This document shows positions 34,890 to 44,142 of a stretch of 64,000 bases of DNA, piece after piece. Under the pieces are notes generated by a model that saw only the letters and a program-made list of their open reading frames with translations, made no database searches and was not told the origin of the DNA. Numbering within the stretch: position 1 is the first letter of the stretch; each line of letters begins with the position of its first letter. This DNA comes from Variovorax sp. PBL-E5 (GTDB lineage Bacteria > Pseudomonadota > Gammaproteobacteria > Burkholderiales > Burkholderiaceae_C): positions 434,001-498,000 of the forward strand of contig NZ_LR594671.1 in NCBI RefSeq assembly GCF_901827185.1. Reading direction: 5' to 3'. The position numbers were made by a program, and so were the translations under genes.

Positions 34890-35810
34890 ATGGACGCAGC
34901 ACGCAAGATGCCGGGCGCGACCCTTGCCAGGAGCTTCCGCGGCCGGGGTGCGCGAACCGGCTTCCTGTTCGCGGCACCCGCGATCCTGTTCCTGCTCGTC
35001 TTCGTTGCGTATCCGATCGTGGATGCCATCCGTCTGAGCTTCCTGGAGATCGACTTCGTCACCGGGGCCGAGCGCTTCGTCGGCGTGCAGAACTTCGCCG
35101 AGATCTTCCAGTCGCCGAAGCTCGGGACGGTCCTGCTCAATACGCTGGTCTGGTCGCTCGGCTCGCTGGTCGGGCAGTTCGCGCTGGGTCTCGGCGCCGC
35201 ACTGGTGATCAACCAGGACCTGCCCGGCATGCGCTTCGTGCGCTCGGTGCTGCTGATTCCCTACGTGGTGCCGGTGATCACCGTCGCGCTGTTCTGGCGC
35301 TGGATGCTCGACGGCACCTACGGCATCGTCAGCTACGGGCTGCAATCCGCGGCCCTGCTGGCGCCGAACCAGTCGCCGCTGGCCCTGCCGGCGGGCGCGA
35401 TGACGAGCGTCGTGCTCGCCAACATCTGGCGCGGCTTCTCCTTCGTCATGATCTCCTACTGGGCGGCGCTGCAGAACATTCCCAAGGACCAGTACGAGGC
35501 CGCGTCCGTCGACGGCGCCAACTGGTGGCAGCAGTTCCGCTACGTGACGCTGCCGAACCTGGCCGAAGTCACGCGCACGCTGATCGTGCTGCGGGTCATC
35601 TGGACCGTCACCTACTTCGACCTGATCTGGCTGATCACGCGCGGCGGACCGGGCGGCTCCACCGAGCATTGGCCGATCTGGATCTACCAGGAGACGATGG
35701 GCTTCTTCCGGTTCGGCTATGGCGCGGCCCTGGCCACCACCCTGGCGGCGGGGCTGATGCTGCTCGCCCTGCTCTATCTGCGTTCGACGCGCGAGAAGGT
35801 GAACGCATGA
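34890..35810 (+). CDS. ABC transporter permease, MalF/UgpA type
   Basis: 306 residues with six membrane helices, beginning FLFAAPAILFLLVFVAYPIVDAIRLSF. The cytoplasmic EAA loop that contacts the ATPase is YEAASVDGANWWQQFRYVTLP (near residue 208). It forms the inner-membrane channel with the next gene's product. The gene begins 2 bp after the binding-protein stop, and its own stop overlaps the next start (ATGA), so the subunits are translationally linked. Confidence 0.95.
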   Translation: MDAARKMPGATLARSFRGRGARTGFLFAAPAILFLLVFVAYPIVDAIRLSFLEIDFVTGAERFVGVQNFAEIFQSPKLGTVLLNTLVWSLGSLVGQFALGLGAALVINQDLPGMRFVRSVLLIPYVVPVITVALFWRWMLDGTYGIVSYGLQSAALLAPNQSPLALPAGAMTSVVLANIWRGFSFVMISYWAALQNIPKDQYEAASVDGANWWQQFRYVTLPNLAEVTRTLIVLRVIWTVTYFDLIWLITRGGPGGSTEHWPIWIYQETMGFFRFGYGAALATTLAAGLMLLALLYLRSTREKVNA

Positions 35811-36640
35811 GACGCCATCGAAGAATCAGGGCCGGCGTGGTCTATCTCGCCGCGCTCCTGCTGTTGCTGTCGGTGGGCTTTCCGCTGATCTGGATGCTGC
35901 TGTCCTCGCTCAAGCCCTCGGCGCAGCTGTTCACCTCGCCGCCGAAGTTCTGGAGCGGCAGCCTGACGCTGGAATGGTATCGGTCGGTCGCGTTCTCGTC
36001 GGGAGCGCCGCGCCTGTTCCTCAACAGCTTCCTGGTCGCGATCTGGACCACGGTGATCTGCCTGACGGGCGGCTGCTTGGCCGCCTACAGCGTCACGCGC
36101 TTCGACTTTCCCGGCAAGCAGACCTTCATGATCGGCGCGCTGGTGAGCTACGTGTTTCCGGCCATCGTGCTGTTCGTGCCCATCTTCTTCATCCTCAACG
36201 CCATCGGCCTGGTCGACACGCTGGCCGGCATCGTGCTGGCCCACACGGTCCTGACCTTTCCGCTGGCCGTCTGGATGCTGCGTTCCTTCTTCCTCGGCAT
36301 TCCGAAGGAGATCGACGAAGCGGCCTGGGTCGACGGCGCTTCCTACTTGCGGACCTTCATCCTCGTCATTCTTCCGCTGACGCTGCCCGGCATCTTCTCG
36401 GTCGGCATCTTCGTCTTCGCGCTGTCGTGGAACGAGTACCTGTTCGCCAGCATCCTCGCCACCTCCGGCATCAACAAGACCATCCCCGTCGGCATCGCCG
36501 AATACATCACCTCGTTCGACATCCGCTGGGGGGAGATCATGGCGCTCGGCACGCTGACGACCATTCCGGTGGTCGTCCTCTTTCTCGGCGCGCAGAAATA
36601 TTTCCTGCGCGGCGTCCTGGCCGGCGCGGTGAAGGGCTAG
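35807..36640 (+). CDS. ABC transporter permease, MalG/UgpE type
   Basis: 277 residues with six membrane helices and the MalG-type start (VVYLAALLLLLSVGFPLIWMLLSSLKP, split across residues 11-37). The EAA loop is EIDEAAWVDGASYLRTF near residue 166. It pairs with the preceding permease, overlapping its gene by 4 bases, and completes the membrane part of the importer. Confidence 0.95.
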   Translation: MRRHRRIRAGVVYLAALLLLLSVGFPLIWMLLSSLKPSAQLFTSPPKFWSGSLTLEWYRSVAFSSGAPRLFLNSFLVAIWTTVICLTGGCLAAYSVTRFDFPGKQTFMIGALVSYVFPAIVLFVPIFFILNAIGLVDTLAGIVLAHTVLTFPLAVWMLRSFFLGIPKEIDEAAWVDGASYLRTFILVILPLTLPGIFSVGIFVFALSWNEYLFASILATSGINKTIPVGIAEYITSFDIRWGEIMALGTLTTIPVVVLFLGAQKYFLRGVLAGAVKG

Positions 36641-36697
36641 CGTCGAACACGGCGCAGCCCCGTGCTTCGCCACACCCACAGAATCGGAAAACCATCC

Positions 36698-37777
36698 ATG
36701 GCATCAGTAGTGTTCGAAGGCGTCGAAAAGGCCTTCGGCGACACCCGGATCATTCAGGGCATCAGCTTTTCCATCGACGACGGCGAGTTCGTGGTGCTCG
36801 TGGGGCCGTCGGGCTGCGGCAAGTCGACGCTGCTGCGCATGCTCGCGGGCCTCGAGGACATCGATGGCGGCAGCATCGCCATCGACGGCCGGACCGTGAA
36901 CGAGCTCGAGTCGAAGGACCGGGACATCGCGATGGTCTTCCAGAGCTATGCGCTCTATCCGCACATGACCGTCGGCGAGAACATGGCCTTCAGTCTCAAG
37001 CTCAGGAAGTTCGATCCGGCGCTGATCGAGGCGCGGGTGTCGAAGGCCGCTGCCATCCTCAACCTCGAACCCTATCTCGCGCGGCGCCCGCGCGAACTCT
37101 CGGGCGGGCAGCGCCAGCGCGTCGCGATGGGGCGGGCGATCGTGCGGGATCCGAAGGTGTTCCTGTTCGACGAGCCGCTGTCGAACCTGGATGCCAAGCT
37201 GCGGGTGGCGATGCGCGCAGAGATCAAGGCGCTTCATCAGCGGCTGAAGACCACCACGGTCTATGTCACGCACGACCAGATCGAAGCCATGACGATGGCC
37301 GACCGGATCGTGGTGATGCAGAACGGACGGATCGAACAGATCGGAACGCCGCTCGCGTTGTACGACGCGCCGGTGAATCTGTTCGTGGCCCAGTTCATCG
37401 GCTCTCCCTCCATGAACATCGTCGAAGGCACGATGAGAACCGGTGCCGACCCCTGCGTGGAAGCGGCCGGCGGCGCGCGCTGGCCCGCGCCCGCGGGCAC
37501 GGGCACGGACGGCCAGCGTGTCGCCTACGGCGTGCGGCCCGAGCACCTGCGCCTCGTCGGCCCGGAACACAGCGGGGCCGTGGCCGGCGAGATCGTGGTG
37601 GTCGAGCCGACCGGGTCGGAAACCGAGCTTCACGTGCAGGTCGGCGAGGCGCGGATCGTGATGTCGATCCACGGCCGGCTTGCGGCGCGACCCGGTGACC
37701 GGGTCTTCCTGGCCGTCGATGCGCAACTCACCCATGTGTTCGACGTCTCGACCGGCATGCGACTGATCGCGCGCTGA
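36698..37777 (+). CDS. ABC transporter ATPase, MalK/UgpC type
   Basis: 359 residues. Walker A GPSGCGKST (about 37-45), Q-loop in MVFQSYALYP, signature LSGGQRQRVAMGRAI (about 134-148), Walker B VFLFDEPLSNLDAKLR, and H-loop YVTHDQIEA. Residues about 240-359 are the TOBE regulatory domain typical of MalK-type ATPases that serve carbohydrate importers. It powers the importer encoded just upstream. It is separated from the permease gene by 57 bp and from the FAD oxidoreductase by 50 bp. Confidence 0.95.
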   Translation: MASVVFEGVEKAFGDTRIIQGISFSIDDGEFVVLVGPSGCGKSTLLRMLAGLEDIDGGSIAIDGRTVNELESKDRDIAMVFQSYALYPHMTVGENMAFSLKLRKFDPALIEARVSKAAAILNLEPYLARRPRELSGGQRQRVAMGRAIVRDPKVFLFDEPLSNLDAKLRVAMRAEIKALHQRLKTTTVYVTHDQIEAMTMADRIVVMQNGRIEQIGTPLALYDAPVNLFVAQFIGSPSMNIVEGTMRTGADPCVEAAGGARWPAPAGTGTDGQRVAYGVRPEHLRLVGPEHSGAVAGEIVVVEPTGSETELHVQVGEARIVMSIHGRLAARPGDRVFLAVDAQLTHVFDVSTGMRLIAR

Positions 37778-37827
37778 GTCTTCCTTCTTCCACGGTTCGC
37801 ATCCAGTTTCTCGCACCTCATCCGCCC

Positions 37828-39201
37828 ATGAAGACCATCACCGAAGCCGCCCGCCAGACACCGCTGGTCGAAACCTATGACGTCATCGTTGCCGGTGGCG
37901 GAACCGCCGGCGTGATCGCCGCGATCGCGTCGGCGCGCAATGGCGCGCGCACACTGCTCGTCGAGCGCAGCGGCTTCCTGGGCGGACACATCGCATCGCA
38001 ATTGCTGGAACACAGCGCGGGCTGGTTCGATGCCGCGGGCCGGCGCATCGTCGCCGGGCTTCCGCAGGAACTGGTCGACCGGCTGGTGCGTGCCGGCGCA
38101 TCGCCCGGCCATGTGCGCGACGACACCGGCTATACGCTGTCGCGCGTGCCGGTCAACCACGAGATGTTCAAGTCGATCGTGACCGGGATGGTCGCGCAGG
38201 CGGGTGTCGATCTTCTCTTCTTCTCGCCCGTCGTGGGTGTCCTGAAGGACGATGACAAGGTCTCGGGCCTGATCGTCGAGAACAAGTCGGGGCGCACGGC
38301 CTACGGTGCCGACGTGGTGATCGACTGCACCGGCGATGCGGACGTCGCCGAAAGAGCGGGCTGCGCATTCCTGTCGGAGGCCGATGCGCCGACCCAGCCG
38401 GTCAGCCTGTTGTTCAAGCTCGGCGGCATCGACCACCAGGCCCTGCTCAAGCACGTCGCCGCCAACGAGCAGGACTTCAAGCTCGGCGTCGCCACGGCCG
38501 CTCTGGTCGGCGAGGACCATGTGAATCTCTGGGGATTCGGACCGGAGCTCGCGCGGGCATTCGACGACGGCACGGTGTCCCTGAAGCGAAGCGAACTGCA
38601 CTACAGCGGCTGGGTGCGCAGCGGCGAGGCGGTGATCAACGTGACGCGCTTCGCGGCCGACGCCACCCGGTCGGAAGCCCTGGCGGAGGCCGAGATCGCG
38701 CTGCGCCGCCAGGTGCTCGAGTTCACCGAGTTCTTTCGACGCTACATCCCCGGCGCGCAGAACTGCTTTCTGTCGGCCAGCGCGTCGTGCGTCGGGGTGC
38801 GGGAGAGCCGGCGCATCAAGGGCCGCAACATCCTGACCGACAACGACGTCCGGACCGGACGCCGGTTCGAGGATGCCGTTCTTCGCGGCGGCTTCCCGAT
38901 CGACAGCCACGACCCGAAGGGCGCAAGCCTCGATTCGGCCGAGCATCTGGCGAGCGGCTACGACATACCGCTGTCGGTGCTCGTGCCTGCGGATGTCGAC
39001 GGGCTGATCGTTGCAGGACGCTGCATCTCGGCGGAGCGCAAGGCGCTGGCGAGTGCGCGCATCTCCGGCACCTGCATGGCCATGGGACAAGCCGCCGGAA
39101 CGGCGGCTGCGATGGCGTCGCGTCTTGGCAAGCCGTTGCCGGCGCTGGACATCGGCGAGTTGCAGCGCGTGCTGGCCGAGCAGGGCGCGATCCTGCGATG
39201 A
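37828..39201 (+). CDS. FAD-dependent oxidoreductase (PF12831 type)
   Basis: 457 residues. The FAD Rossmann motif is YDVIVAGGGTAGVIAAIASARNG (residues about 17-38), followed by LLVERSGFLGGHIASQLL with the glycine pair that contacts FAD, and a late C-terminal FAD segment VDGLIVAGRCISAERKALAS and SGTCMAMGQAAGTAAAMA. It probably oxidises an alcohol, amine or sugar acid using FAD. It is the last gene of the IclR cluster and belongs to the same broad family as the truncated gene at the left edge. It could carry out the first oxidation after import; substrate unknown. Confidence 0.88.
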   Translation: MKTITEAARQTPLVETYDVIVAGGGTAGVIAAIASARNGARTLLVERSGFLGGHIASQLLEHSAGWFDAAGRRIVAGLPQELVDRLVRAGASPGHVRDDTGYTLSRVPVNHEMFKSIVTGMVAQAGVDLLFFSPVVGVLKDDDKVSGLIVENKSGRTAYGADVVIDCTGDADVAERAGCAFLSEADAPTQPVSLLFKLGGIDHQALLKHVAANEQDFKLGVATAALVGEDHVNLWGFGPELARAFDDGTVSLKRSELHYSGWVRSGEAVINVTRFAADATRSEALAEAEIALRRQVLEFTEFFRRYIPGAQNCFLSASASCVGVRESRRIKGRNILTDNDVRTGRRFEDAVLRGGFPIDSHDPKGASLDSAEHLASGYDIPLSVLVPADVDGLIVAGRCISAERKALASARISGTCMAMGQAAGTAAAMASRLGKPLPALDIGELQRVLAEQGAILR

Positions 39202-39244
39202 GCCACGGCGGTCCGCGGGATGCCGCGGCGCCGCGCGCCAGCCG

Positions 39245-39973
39245 TCAGAAGAAGAGCCGGAATACCAGCGGCATCAGCAGCGCCGCCAGCACCACCTGCA
39301 GGCCCAGCGCAAGCCCGGCATAGGCACCCGCATCGGCATCGACGTGCAGCGCACGCGCCGCGCCGATGCCGTGCGCCGCGGTGCCGAGGCCGAAACCGCG
39401 CGCCGCGAAGCCCTCAGCATCGGTGCCGATGCGCAGCGCATCGAACAGATACTTGGCCGACAGTGCGCCGACCATGCCGGTGAGCACCGCGAACACGGCC
39501 GACAGGGCCGGGATGCCACCGATCTTTTCCGAGATGCCCATGGCCACCGGCGCCGTGACCGACTTGGGCGCCAGCGACAGCACCACGTCGTGCGGCAGGC
39601 CGACGGCCCAACCCAGCGCGACGGCCGATCCGCAGGCGGCCGCGCCGCCGAGCAGCGCCGCGAGCATCAGCCGGCCGAAGCGCTGGCGCAGTTCGATGCG
39701 CCGCTGCCACAGCGGCCAGGCCAGCGCGACCACGGCGGGGCCGAGCAGGAAATGGATGAACTGCGCGCCCGCGAAATAGGTCGGGTAGTCGACGCCGGTC
39801 GCGAGCAGCCCGCTCGCCAGCGCGATCACCGACCACAGCACGGGATTGGCCCAGGGTGGACTGCCGAGCCGCGCATAGGCCGCGTTCGCCAGCAGGTACA
39901 CCACCAGCGTGGCCGTGAGGCCGAACAGCGGCGTGGCCGAGAGATAGATCCAGAGTTCGACGAAGCGCGGCAT
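39245..39973 (-). CDS. lrgB: LrgB/CidB family membrane protein
   Basis: 242 residues, about 7-8 membrane helices, with the LrgB signatures LAPKSVTAPVAMGISEKIGG (near 130) and GLGTAAHGIGAARAL near 195. The LrgA/LrgB pair affects murein hydrolase activity and export of small molecules such as pyruvate or, in plants, glycolate. It begins 4 bp after the lrgA stop. The purU-glcD-lrgA-lrgB order raises the possibility of a link to glycolate rather than autolysis. Confidence 0.92.
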   Translation of the reverse strand: MPRFVELWIYLSATPLFGLTATLVVYLLANAAYARLGSPPWANPVLWSVIALASGLLATGVDYPTYFAGAQFIHFLLGPAVVALAWPLWQRRIELRQRFGRLMLAALLGGAAACGSAVALGWAVGLPHDVVLSLAPKSVTAPVAMGISEKIGGIPALSAVFAVLTGMVGALSAKYLFDALRIGTDAEGFAARGFGLGTAAHGIGAARALHVDADAGAYAGLALGLQVVLAALLMPLVFRLFF

Positions 39974-39977
39974 GCGG

Positions 39978-40319
39978 CTAGGCTTTCTTGCGGGTGCCGT
40001 AGAGCAGCAGCGTCGTCACCGCCAGCCCGATCCAGGTCGACAGCACGATCACGAGCAGCATGCGGCCGCCGTACTGGCTCAGCAGCGCGAGATGCGTCAT
40101 GACGCCGACGCCGACCGGCACGAACAGCAGCGACAAATGCGCGAGCAGGAAATTCGCGCACTCGCCGACCGGTTCGCGCACGATCGCGAAGCGCAGGCCT
40201 GCGAGCAGCAGCACCAGCCCGAGCACCGGCCCGGGCAGGGGCAGCGACAAGCCGCGCGACAGCAGCTCGCCGATCGTCTGGAACACCAGCAGCCAGGCCA
40301 TGCCGCGCAAGCCGTTCAT
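39978..40319 (-). CDS. lrgA: LrgA/CidA family holin-like membrane protein
   Basis: 113 residues with four hydrophobic helices and the family pattern LLVFQTIGELLSRGLSLPLPGPVLGLVLLL (split across residues 10-40) and LLFVPVGVGVMTHLALL. It acts with LrgB in the inner membrane. The gene starts 12 bp after glcD stops and is 4 bp from lrgB, so the three are probably co-transcribed. Confidence 0.92.
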   Translation of the reverse strand: MNGLRGMAWLLVFQTIGELLSRGLSLPLPGPVLGLVLLLAGLRFAIVREPVGECANFLLAHLSLLFVPVGVGVMTHLALLSQYGGRMLLVIVLSTWIGLAVTTLLLYGTRKKA

Positions 40320-40331
40320 CGTGTTCTCGCT

Positions 40332-41837
40332 CTAGAACCGCGGCAGATCCGCGAAGCGCTGCGTCTGCCCGCCGCGCACCACCTGCTTGCCATACTCCGC
40401 GCAGCGCTGCAGCGTCGGGATCACCTTGCCCGGATTGAGCAGCCCCGTCGTATCGAAGGCGCGCTTGACCCCTGCCATCTGCGCGTTCTCCTGGGCCGTG
40501 AACTGCACGCACATGCTGTTGAGCTTCTCCACCCCCACCCCGTGCTCGCCCGACACCGTGCCGCCCATCGCCACGCTGGTCTCCAGAATGTCGGCGCCGA
40601 ACAGCTCGCAGCGGTGCAACTCGTCCGCATCGTTGGCATCGAACAGCACCAGCGGATGCAGGTTGCCGTCGCCCGCGTGGAACACGTTGCAGCAGCGCAA
40701 GCCGTACTTCTTCTCCATCTGCTGGATCGCCAGCAGGATATCGGCCAGCCGCTTGCGCGGAATGGTCGAATCCAGGCACATGTAATCGGGGCTGATGCGC
40801 CCCGAGGCCGGGAACGCGTTCTTGCGCCCGCTCCAGAAGCGCAGCCGCTCGGCCTCGTTCTCGCTGCAGGCGATGGCCGTCGCGCCGCACTCGCGCAGCA
40901 CCGCCGTCATGCGTGCGATCTCTTCCTCCACCTCCTCGGGCGTGCCATCGGATTCGCACAGCAGGATCGCTTGGGCATCGAGGTCGTAGCCCGCGTGCAC
41001 GAAGTCTTCCACCGCCGCGGTCATGGGCTTGTCCATCATCTCCAGGCCCGCGGGGATGATGCCCGCGGCGATCACCGCGGCCACCGCGTCGCCGGCCTTT
41101 CGCACGTCGTCGAAGCTGGCCATGATGCAGCGCGCCAGGCGCGGCTTGGGGATCAGCCGCACCGTGACCTCGGTGGTCACGGCCAGCATGCCTTCGCTGC
41201 CGATCACCAGCGCCAGCAGATCGAGCCCGGGGCAGTCGAGCGCCTCGCTGCCGAACTCGATCGCCTCGCCTTCGGCGGTGAAGCCGCGCACGCGCAGCAC
41301 GTTGTGCAAGGTCAGGCCGTATTTCAGGCAATGCACGCCGCCGGAGTTCTCGGCCACGTTGCCGCCGATGGTGCAGGCGATCTGGCTGGAAGGATCGGGC
41401 GCGTAGTAGAGGTTGTAGGGCGCGGCGGCCTCGCTGATGGCGAGGTTGCGCACGCCGCACTGCACGCGCGCGGTGCGCCCGACGGGGTCGAGGTGCACGA
41501 TCTGGTTGAACCTGGCCAGCGAGAGCGTGACCCCGCCCGCATGGGGCATGGCGCCGCCGGACAGACCGGTGCCCGCGCCGCGCGCGACCACGGGCACGCC
41601 CATCGCGTGGCAGGCCTGGAGCACGGCCTGCACCTGGGCCTCGGTTTCGGGCAGGGCGACGGCCAGCGGGCGCTGGCGGTAGGCGGTCAGCCCGTCGCAT
41701 TCGTAGGGGGTCACGTCCTCGGTGGTGGAGAGCACGGCGTGCGGCGCCAGCACGGCCTGCAGGGCGCGCACGACCTTGGCTTGCAGCGCGCTGCGCTCGC
41801 AGGCCGGGGGGGCGGAATCGGCTGGCACGAGGGTCAT
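40332..41837 (-). CDS. glcD: FAD-linked oxidase, glycolate oxidase subunit GlcD type
   Basis: 501 residues, the usual GlcD length. The PCMH FAD-binding domain covers about 50-230 with RGAGTGLSGGAMPHAGGV and CTIGGNVAENSGGVHCLKYG; the C-terminal cap has VFHAGDGNLHPLVLFD and GTVSGEHGVGVEK with the catalytic histidines. It oxidises glycolate or D-lactate, passing electrons to the respiratory chain through GlcE/GlcF partners, which are not in this window. It follows purU by 35 bp. Confidence 0.92.
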   Translation of the reverse strand: MTLVPADSAPPACERSALQAKVVRALQAVLAPHAVLSTTEDVTPYECDGLTAYRQRPLAVALPETEAQVQAVLQACHAMGVPVVARGAGTGLSGGAMPHAGGVTLSLARFNQIVHLDPVGRTARVQCGVRNLAISEAAAPYNLYYAPDPSSQIACTIGGNVAENSGGVHCLKYGLTLHNVLRVRGFTAEGEAIEFGSEALDCPGLDLLALVIGSEGMLAVTTEVTVRLIPKPRLARCIMASFDDVRKAGDAVAAVIAAGIIPAGLEMMDKPMTAAVEDFVHAGYDLDAQAILLCESDGTPEEVEEEIARMTAVLRECGATAIACSENEAERLRFWSGRKNAFPASGRISPDYMCLDSTIPRKRLADILLAIQQMEKKYGLRCCNVFHAGDGNLHPLVLFDANDADELHRCELFGADILETSVAMGGTVSGEHGVGVEKLNSMCVQFTAQENAQMAGVKRAFDTTGLLNPGKVIPTLQRCAEYGKQVVRGGQTQRFADLPRF

Positions 41838-41872
41838 CGCGTCATTGTCCACAAGCCCGATGCCGGCCGCAC

Positions 41873-42721
41873 TCAGCGAAAGACCACCGTCCGATGCCCG
41901 TTCGGCAGCACGCGGTGTTCGCTGTGCCATTTCACCGCGCGCGCCAGCACCTGGCTCTCGGTGTCGCGGCCGCGCGCCGTGAGGTCGTCGACCGTGTCGG
42001 TGTGGTCGGCGCGCGCCACGTCCTGCTCGATGATCGGGCCTTCGTCGAGGTCCGCGGTCACGTAGTGGGCGGTGGCGCCGATCAGCTTCACGCCGCGGTC
42101 GTGCGCCTGGTAGTAGGGCTTGGCGCCCTTGAAGCTCGGCAGGAAGGAGTGGTGGATGTTGATCGCACGCCCAGCCAGCTTGCCGCACAGGTCGTTGCTG
42201 AGGATCTGCATGTAGCGCGCCAGCACCACGAGCTCGGCGCCCTCGGCCTCGATGATCTCGAGCTGCTTCGCCTCGCCCTGCGCCTTGGTTGCGGCCGTGA
42301 CCGGGATGTGGTGGAAGGGCACGTTGTAGCTGGCCGCCAGCTGGTAGAAGTCGCGGTGGTTCGAGATGATGGCGCGGATGTCGATTGCCAGCAGGCCGCT
42401 CTTCCAGCGGAACAGCAGGTCGTTCAGGCAGTGGCCTTCGCGGCTCACCAGGATCACGGTCTTCATCGGCTCGGCGGCCGCATGCAGCTTCCAGTTCATG
42501 CCGAAGCCGGTGGCGAAGCCCGCGAGTTGCTCGCGCAGCGCGGCTTCGCCGTGCTCGCCGCAGGCAAAGCGCACGCGCATGAAGAACAGGCCGGTGCCGC
42601 GGTCGTTGTACTGGGCCGCTTCCTCGATGTTGCCGCCGCGCTCGAGCAGGAAGCCGGAGACGGCGTGGACGATGCCGATGCGGTCGGGACAGGACAGGGT
42701 CAGGATATACGCGGGAGTCAT
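41873..42721 (-). CDS. purU: Formyltetrahydrofolate deformylase PurU
   Basis: 282 residues: an N-terminal ACT domain (YILTLSCPDRIGIVHAVSGFLLERGGNI, about 4-32) and a formyltransferase-like domain with NHRDFYQLA, YMQILSNDLCGKL and the catalytic INIHHSFLPSFKGAKPYYQA (near 220-240). It hydrolyses 10-formyl-THF to formate and THF and is regulated by methionine and glycine via the ACT domain in E. coli. I use the ATG at 42721, which begins right at the ACT strand; upstream sequence is not family-like. Confidence 0.95.
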   Translation of the reverse strand: MTPAYILTLSCPDRIGIVHAVSGFLLERGGNIEEAAQYNDRGTGLFFMRVRFACGEHGEAALREQLAGFATGFGMNWKLHAAAEPMKTVILVSREGHCLNDLLFRWKSGLLAIDIRAIISNHRDFYQLAASYNVPFHHIPVTAATKAQGEAKQLEIIEAEGAELVVLARYMQILSNDLCGKLAGRAINIHHSFLPSFKGAKPYYQAHDRGVKLIGATAHYVTADLDEGPIIEQDVARADHTDTVDDLTARGRDTESQVLARAVKWHSEHRVLPNGHRTVVFR

Positions 42722-42807
42722 AGGGCGGCGATTGTCGCAGGGCGGCCGGGAAATGCGGTCGGTGCCAGAATCGCCATTCCCCAGCACGCAATCTGCAGGA
42801 GCGACCC

Positions 42808-44142
42808 ATGGCCTTCAACGACTTCAACATGGACAACCAGTGGTTGCCCTTCACCCCCAACCGGCATTTCAAGAAGGACCCGCGCGTCTTCGTCGCCGCC
42901 GACGGCATGGAGTTCACCACGCACGACGGCAAGAAGGTGATCGACGGCATCTCGTCGCTGTGGTGCGTGGGCGCGGGCCACAACCGCAAGCCCATCAACG
43001 AGGCGATCAAGAAGCAGCTCGACACGCTCGACTACGCGACCGCCTTCCAGGTCAGCAACGACAAGGCCTTTCGCACCGCCGAGATGATCGCCGCGATGGC
43101 ACCCGGCGACCTCAACAAGGTGCTGTTCTGCAACTCGGGCAGCGAGGCGGCCGACACCTCGCTCAAGGTCGCGCTGGCCTACCACCGCGCGCGCGGCGAA
43201 GGGCACCGCAACGTCTTCATCGGCCGCGAGAAGGGCTACCACGGCGTTGGGTTCGGTGGCATGTCGGTCGGCGGCATCCCGGGCAACCGCAAGGTGTTCG
43301 GCTCGGCCTTCCTGCCGCGCGTCGATCACATGCGCTTCATCCACGATCCGGTCAACCACGCCTACATCCACAACGAATTGCCGGTATGGGCCGAGGATGC
43401 GCTGGCCGACCTCGAGCAGCGCATCCTGCCGCTGCACGATCCGAGCAACGTGGCCGCGATCATCGTCGAGCCGATCGCGGGTTCGGCCGGCTGGTATCTG
43501 CCGCCGAAGGGTTACCTGCAGAAGCTGCGCGAAATCTGCGACAGGCACGGCATCCTGCTGATCTTCGACGAGGTCATCAGCGGCTTCGGGCGCATGGGCA
43601 CCAACTTCGCGTCGGACTATTTCGGTGTCGTGCCCGACATGCTGAACTTCGCCAAGTGCGTGACCAACGGCGTCATTCCGCTGGGCGGCGTGATCTGCCG
43701 CGACAAGCTGTACGACGCGATGATGAACACCTCGGCGCCGGAGCACGTGGTGGAGTTCTTCCACGGCTACACCTACTCGGGCCACCCGGTCGCCTGCGCG
43801 GCCGCGATCGCGACGCTCGAGCTGTACCAGAAGGAGCAGCTCTTCGCGCGCGCCGGCGAGATGGGCAAGGTGCTGGGCGATGCGTTCCACGGCACATTCA
43901 AGGGCCTGCCGAACGTGATCGGCATCCGCAGCCTGGGCCTGGCCGCGGCCGTCGAACTCGCGCCCATCGCCGGTTCACCCGGCAAGCGCGCGTACGACAT
44001 CTTCCTGGACTGCTACCACAAGGGCGCGCTGGTGCGACCGGCCGGCGATGTGCTGGTGATCGCACCGCCCTACATCGTCGAGAAGTCGCACATCGACACG
44101 CTGGTCAACACGCTCGCGGATTCCATCAAGAAGAACGCCTGA
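42808..44142 (+). CDS. Class III omega-aminotransferase (beta-alanine:pyruvate type)
   Basis: 444 residues. The N-terminal WLPFTPNRHFKKDPR and SLWCVGAGHNRKPI segments are typical of beta-alanine:pyruvate aminotransferases. The PLP lysine is in LNFAKCVTNGVIPLGGV (near 285), with GSEAADTSLKVA for phosphate binding and the Asp in LIFDEVISGFGRMG. It transfers the amino group from beta-alanine or other omega-amines to pyruvate. It is divergent from purU across about 86 bp and its 3' end overlaps the convergent ChaN-like gene by 17 bp. Confidence 0.92.
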   Translation: MAFNDFNMDNQWLPFTPNRHFKKDPRVFVAADGMEFTTHDGKKVIDGISSLWCVGAGHNRKPINEAIKKQLDTLDYATAFQVSNDKAFRTAEMIAAMAPGDLNKVLFCNSGSEAADTSLKVALAYHRARGEGHRNVFIGREKGYHGVGFGGMSVGGIPGNRKVFGSAFLPRVDHMRFIHDPVNHAYIHNELPVWAEDALADLEQRILPLHDPSNVAAIIVEPIAGSAGWYLPPKGYLQKLREICDRHGILLIFDEVISGFGRMGTNFASDYFGVVPDMLNFAKCVTNGVIPLGGVICRDKLYDAMMNTSAPEHVVEFFHGYTYSGHPVACAAAIATLELYQKEQLFARAGEMGKVLGDAFHGTFKGLPNVIGIRSLGLAAAVELAPIAGSPGKRAYDIFLDCYHKGALVRPAGDVLVIAPPYIVEKSHIDTLVNTLADSIKKNA

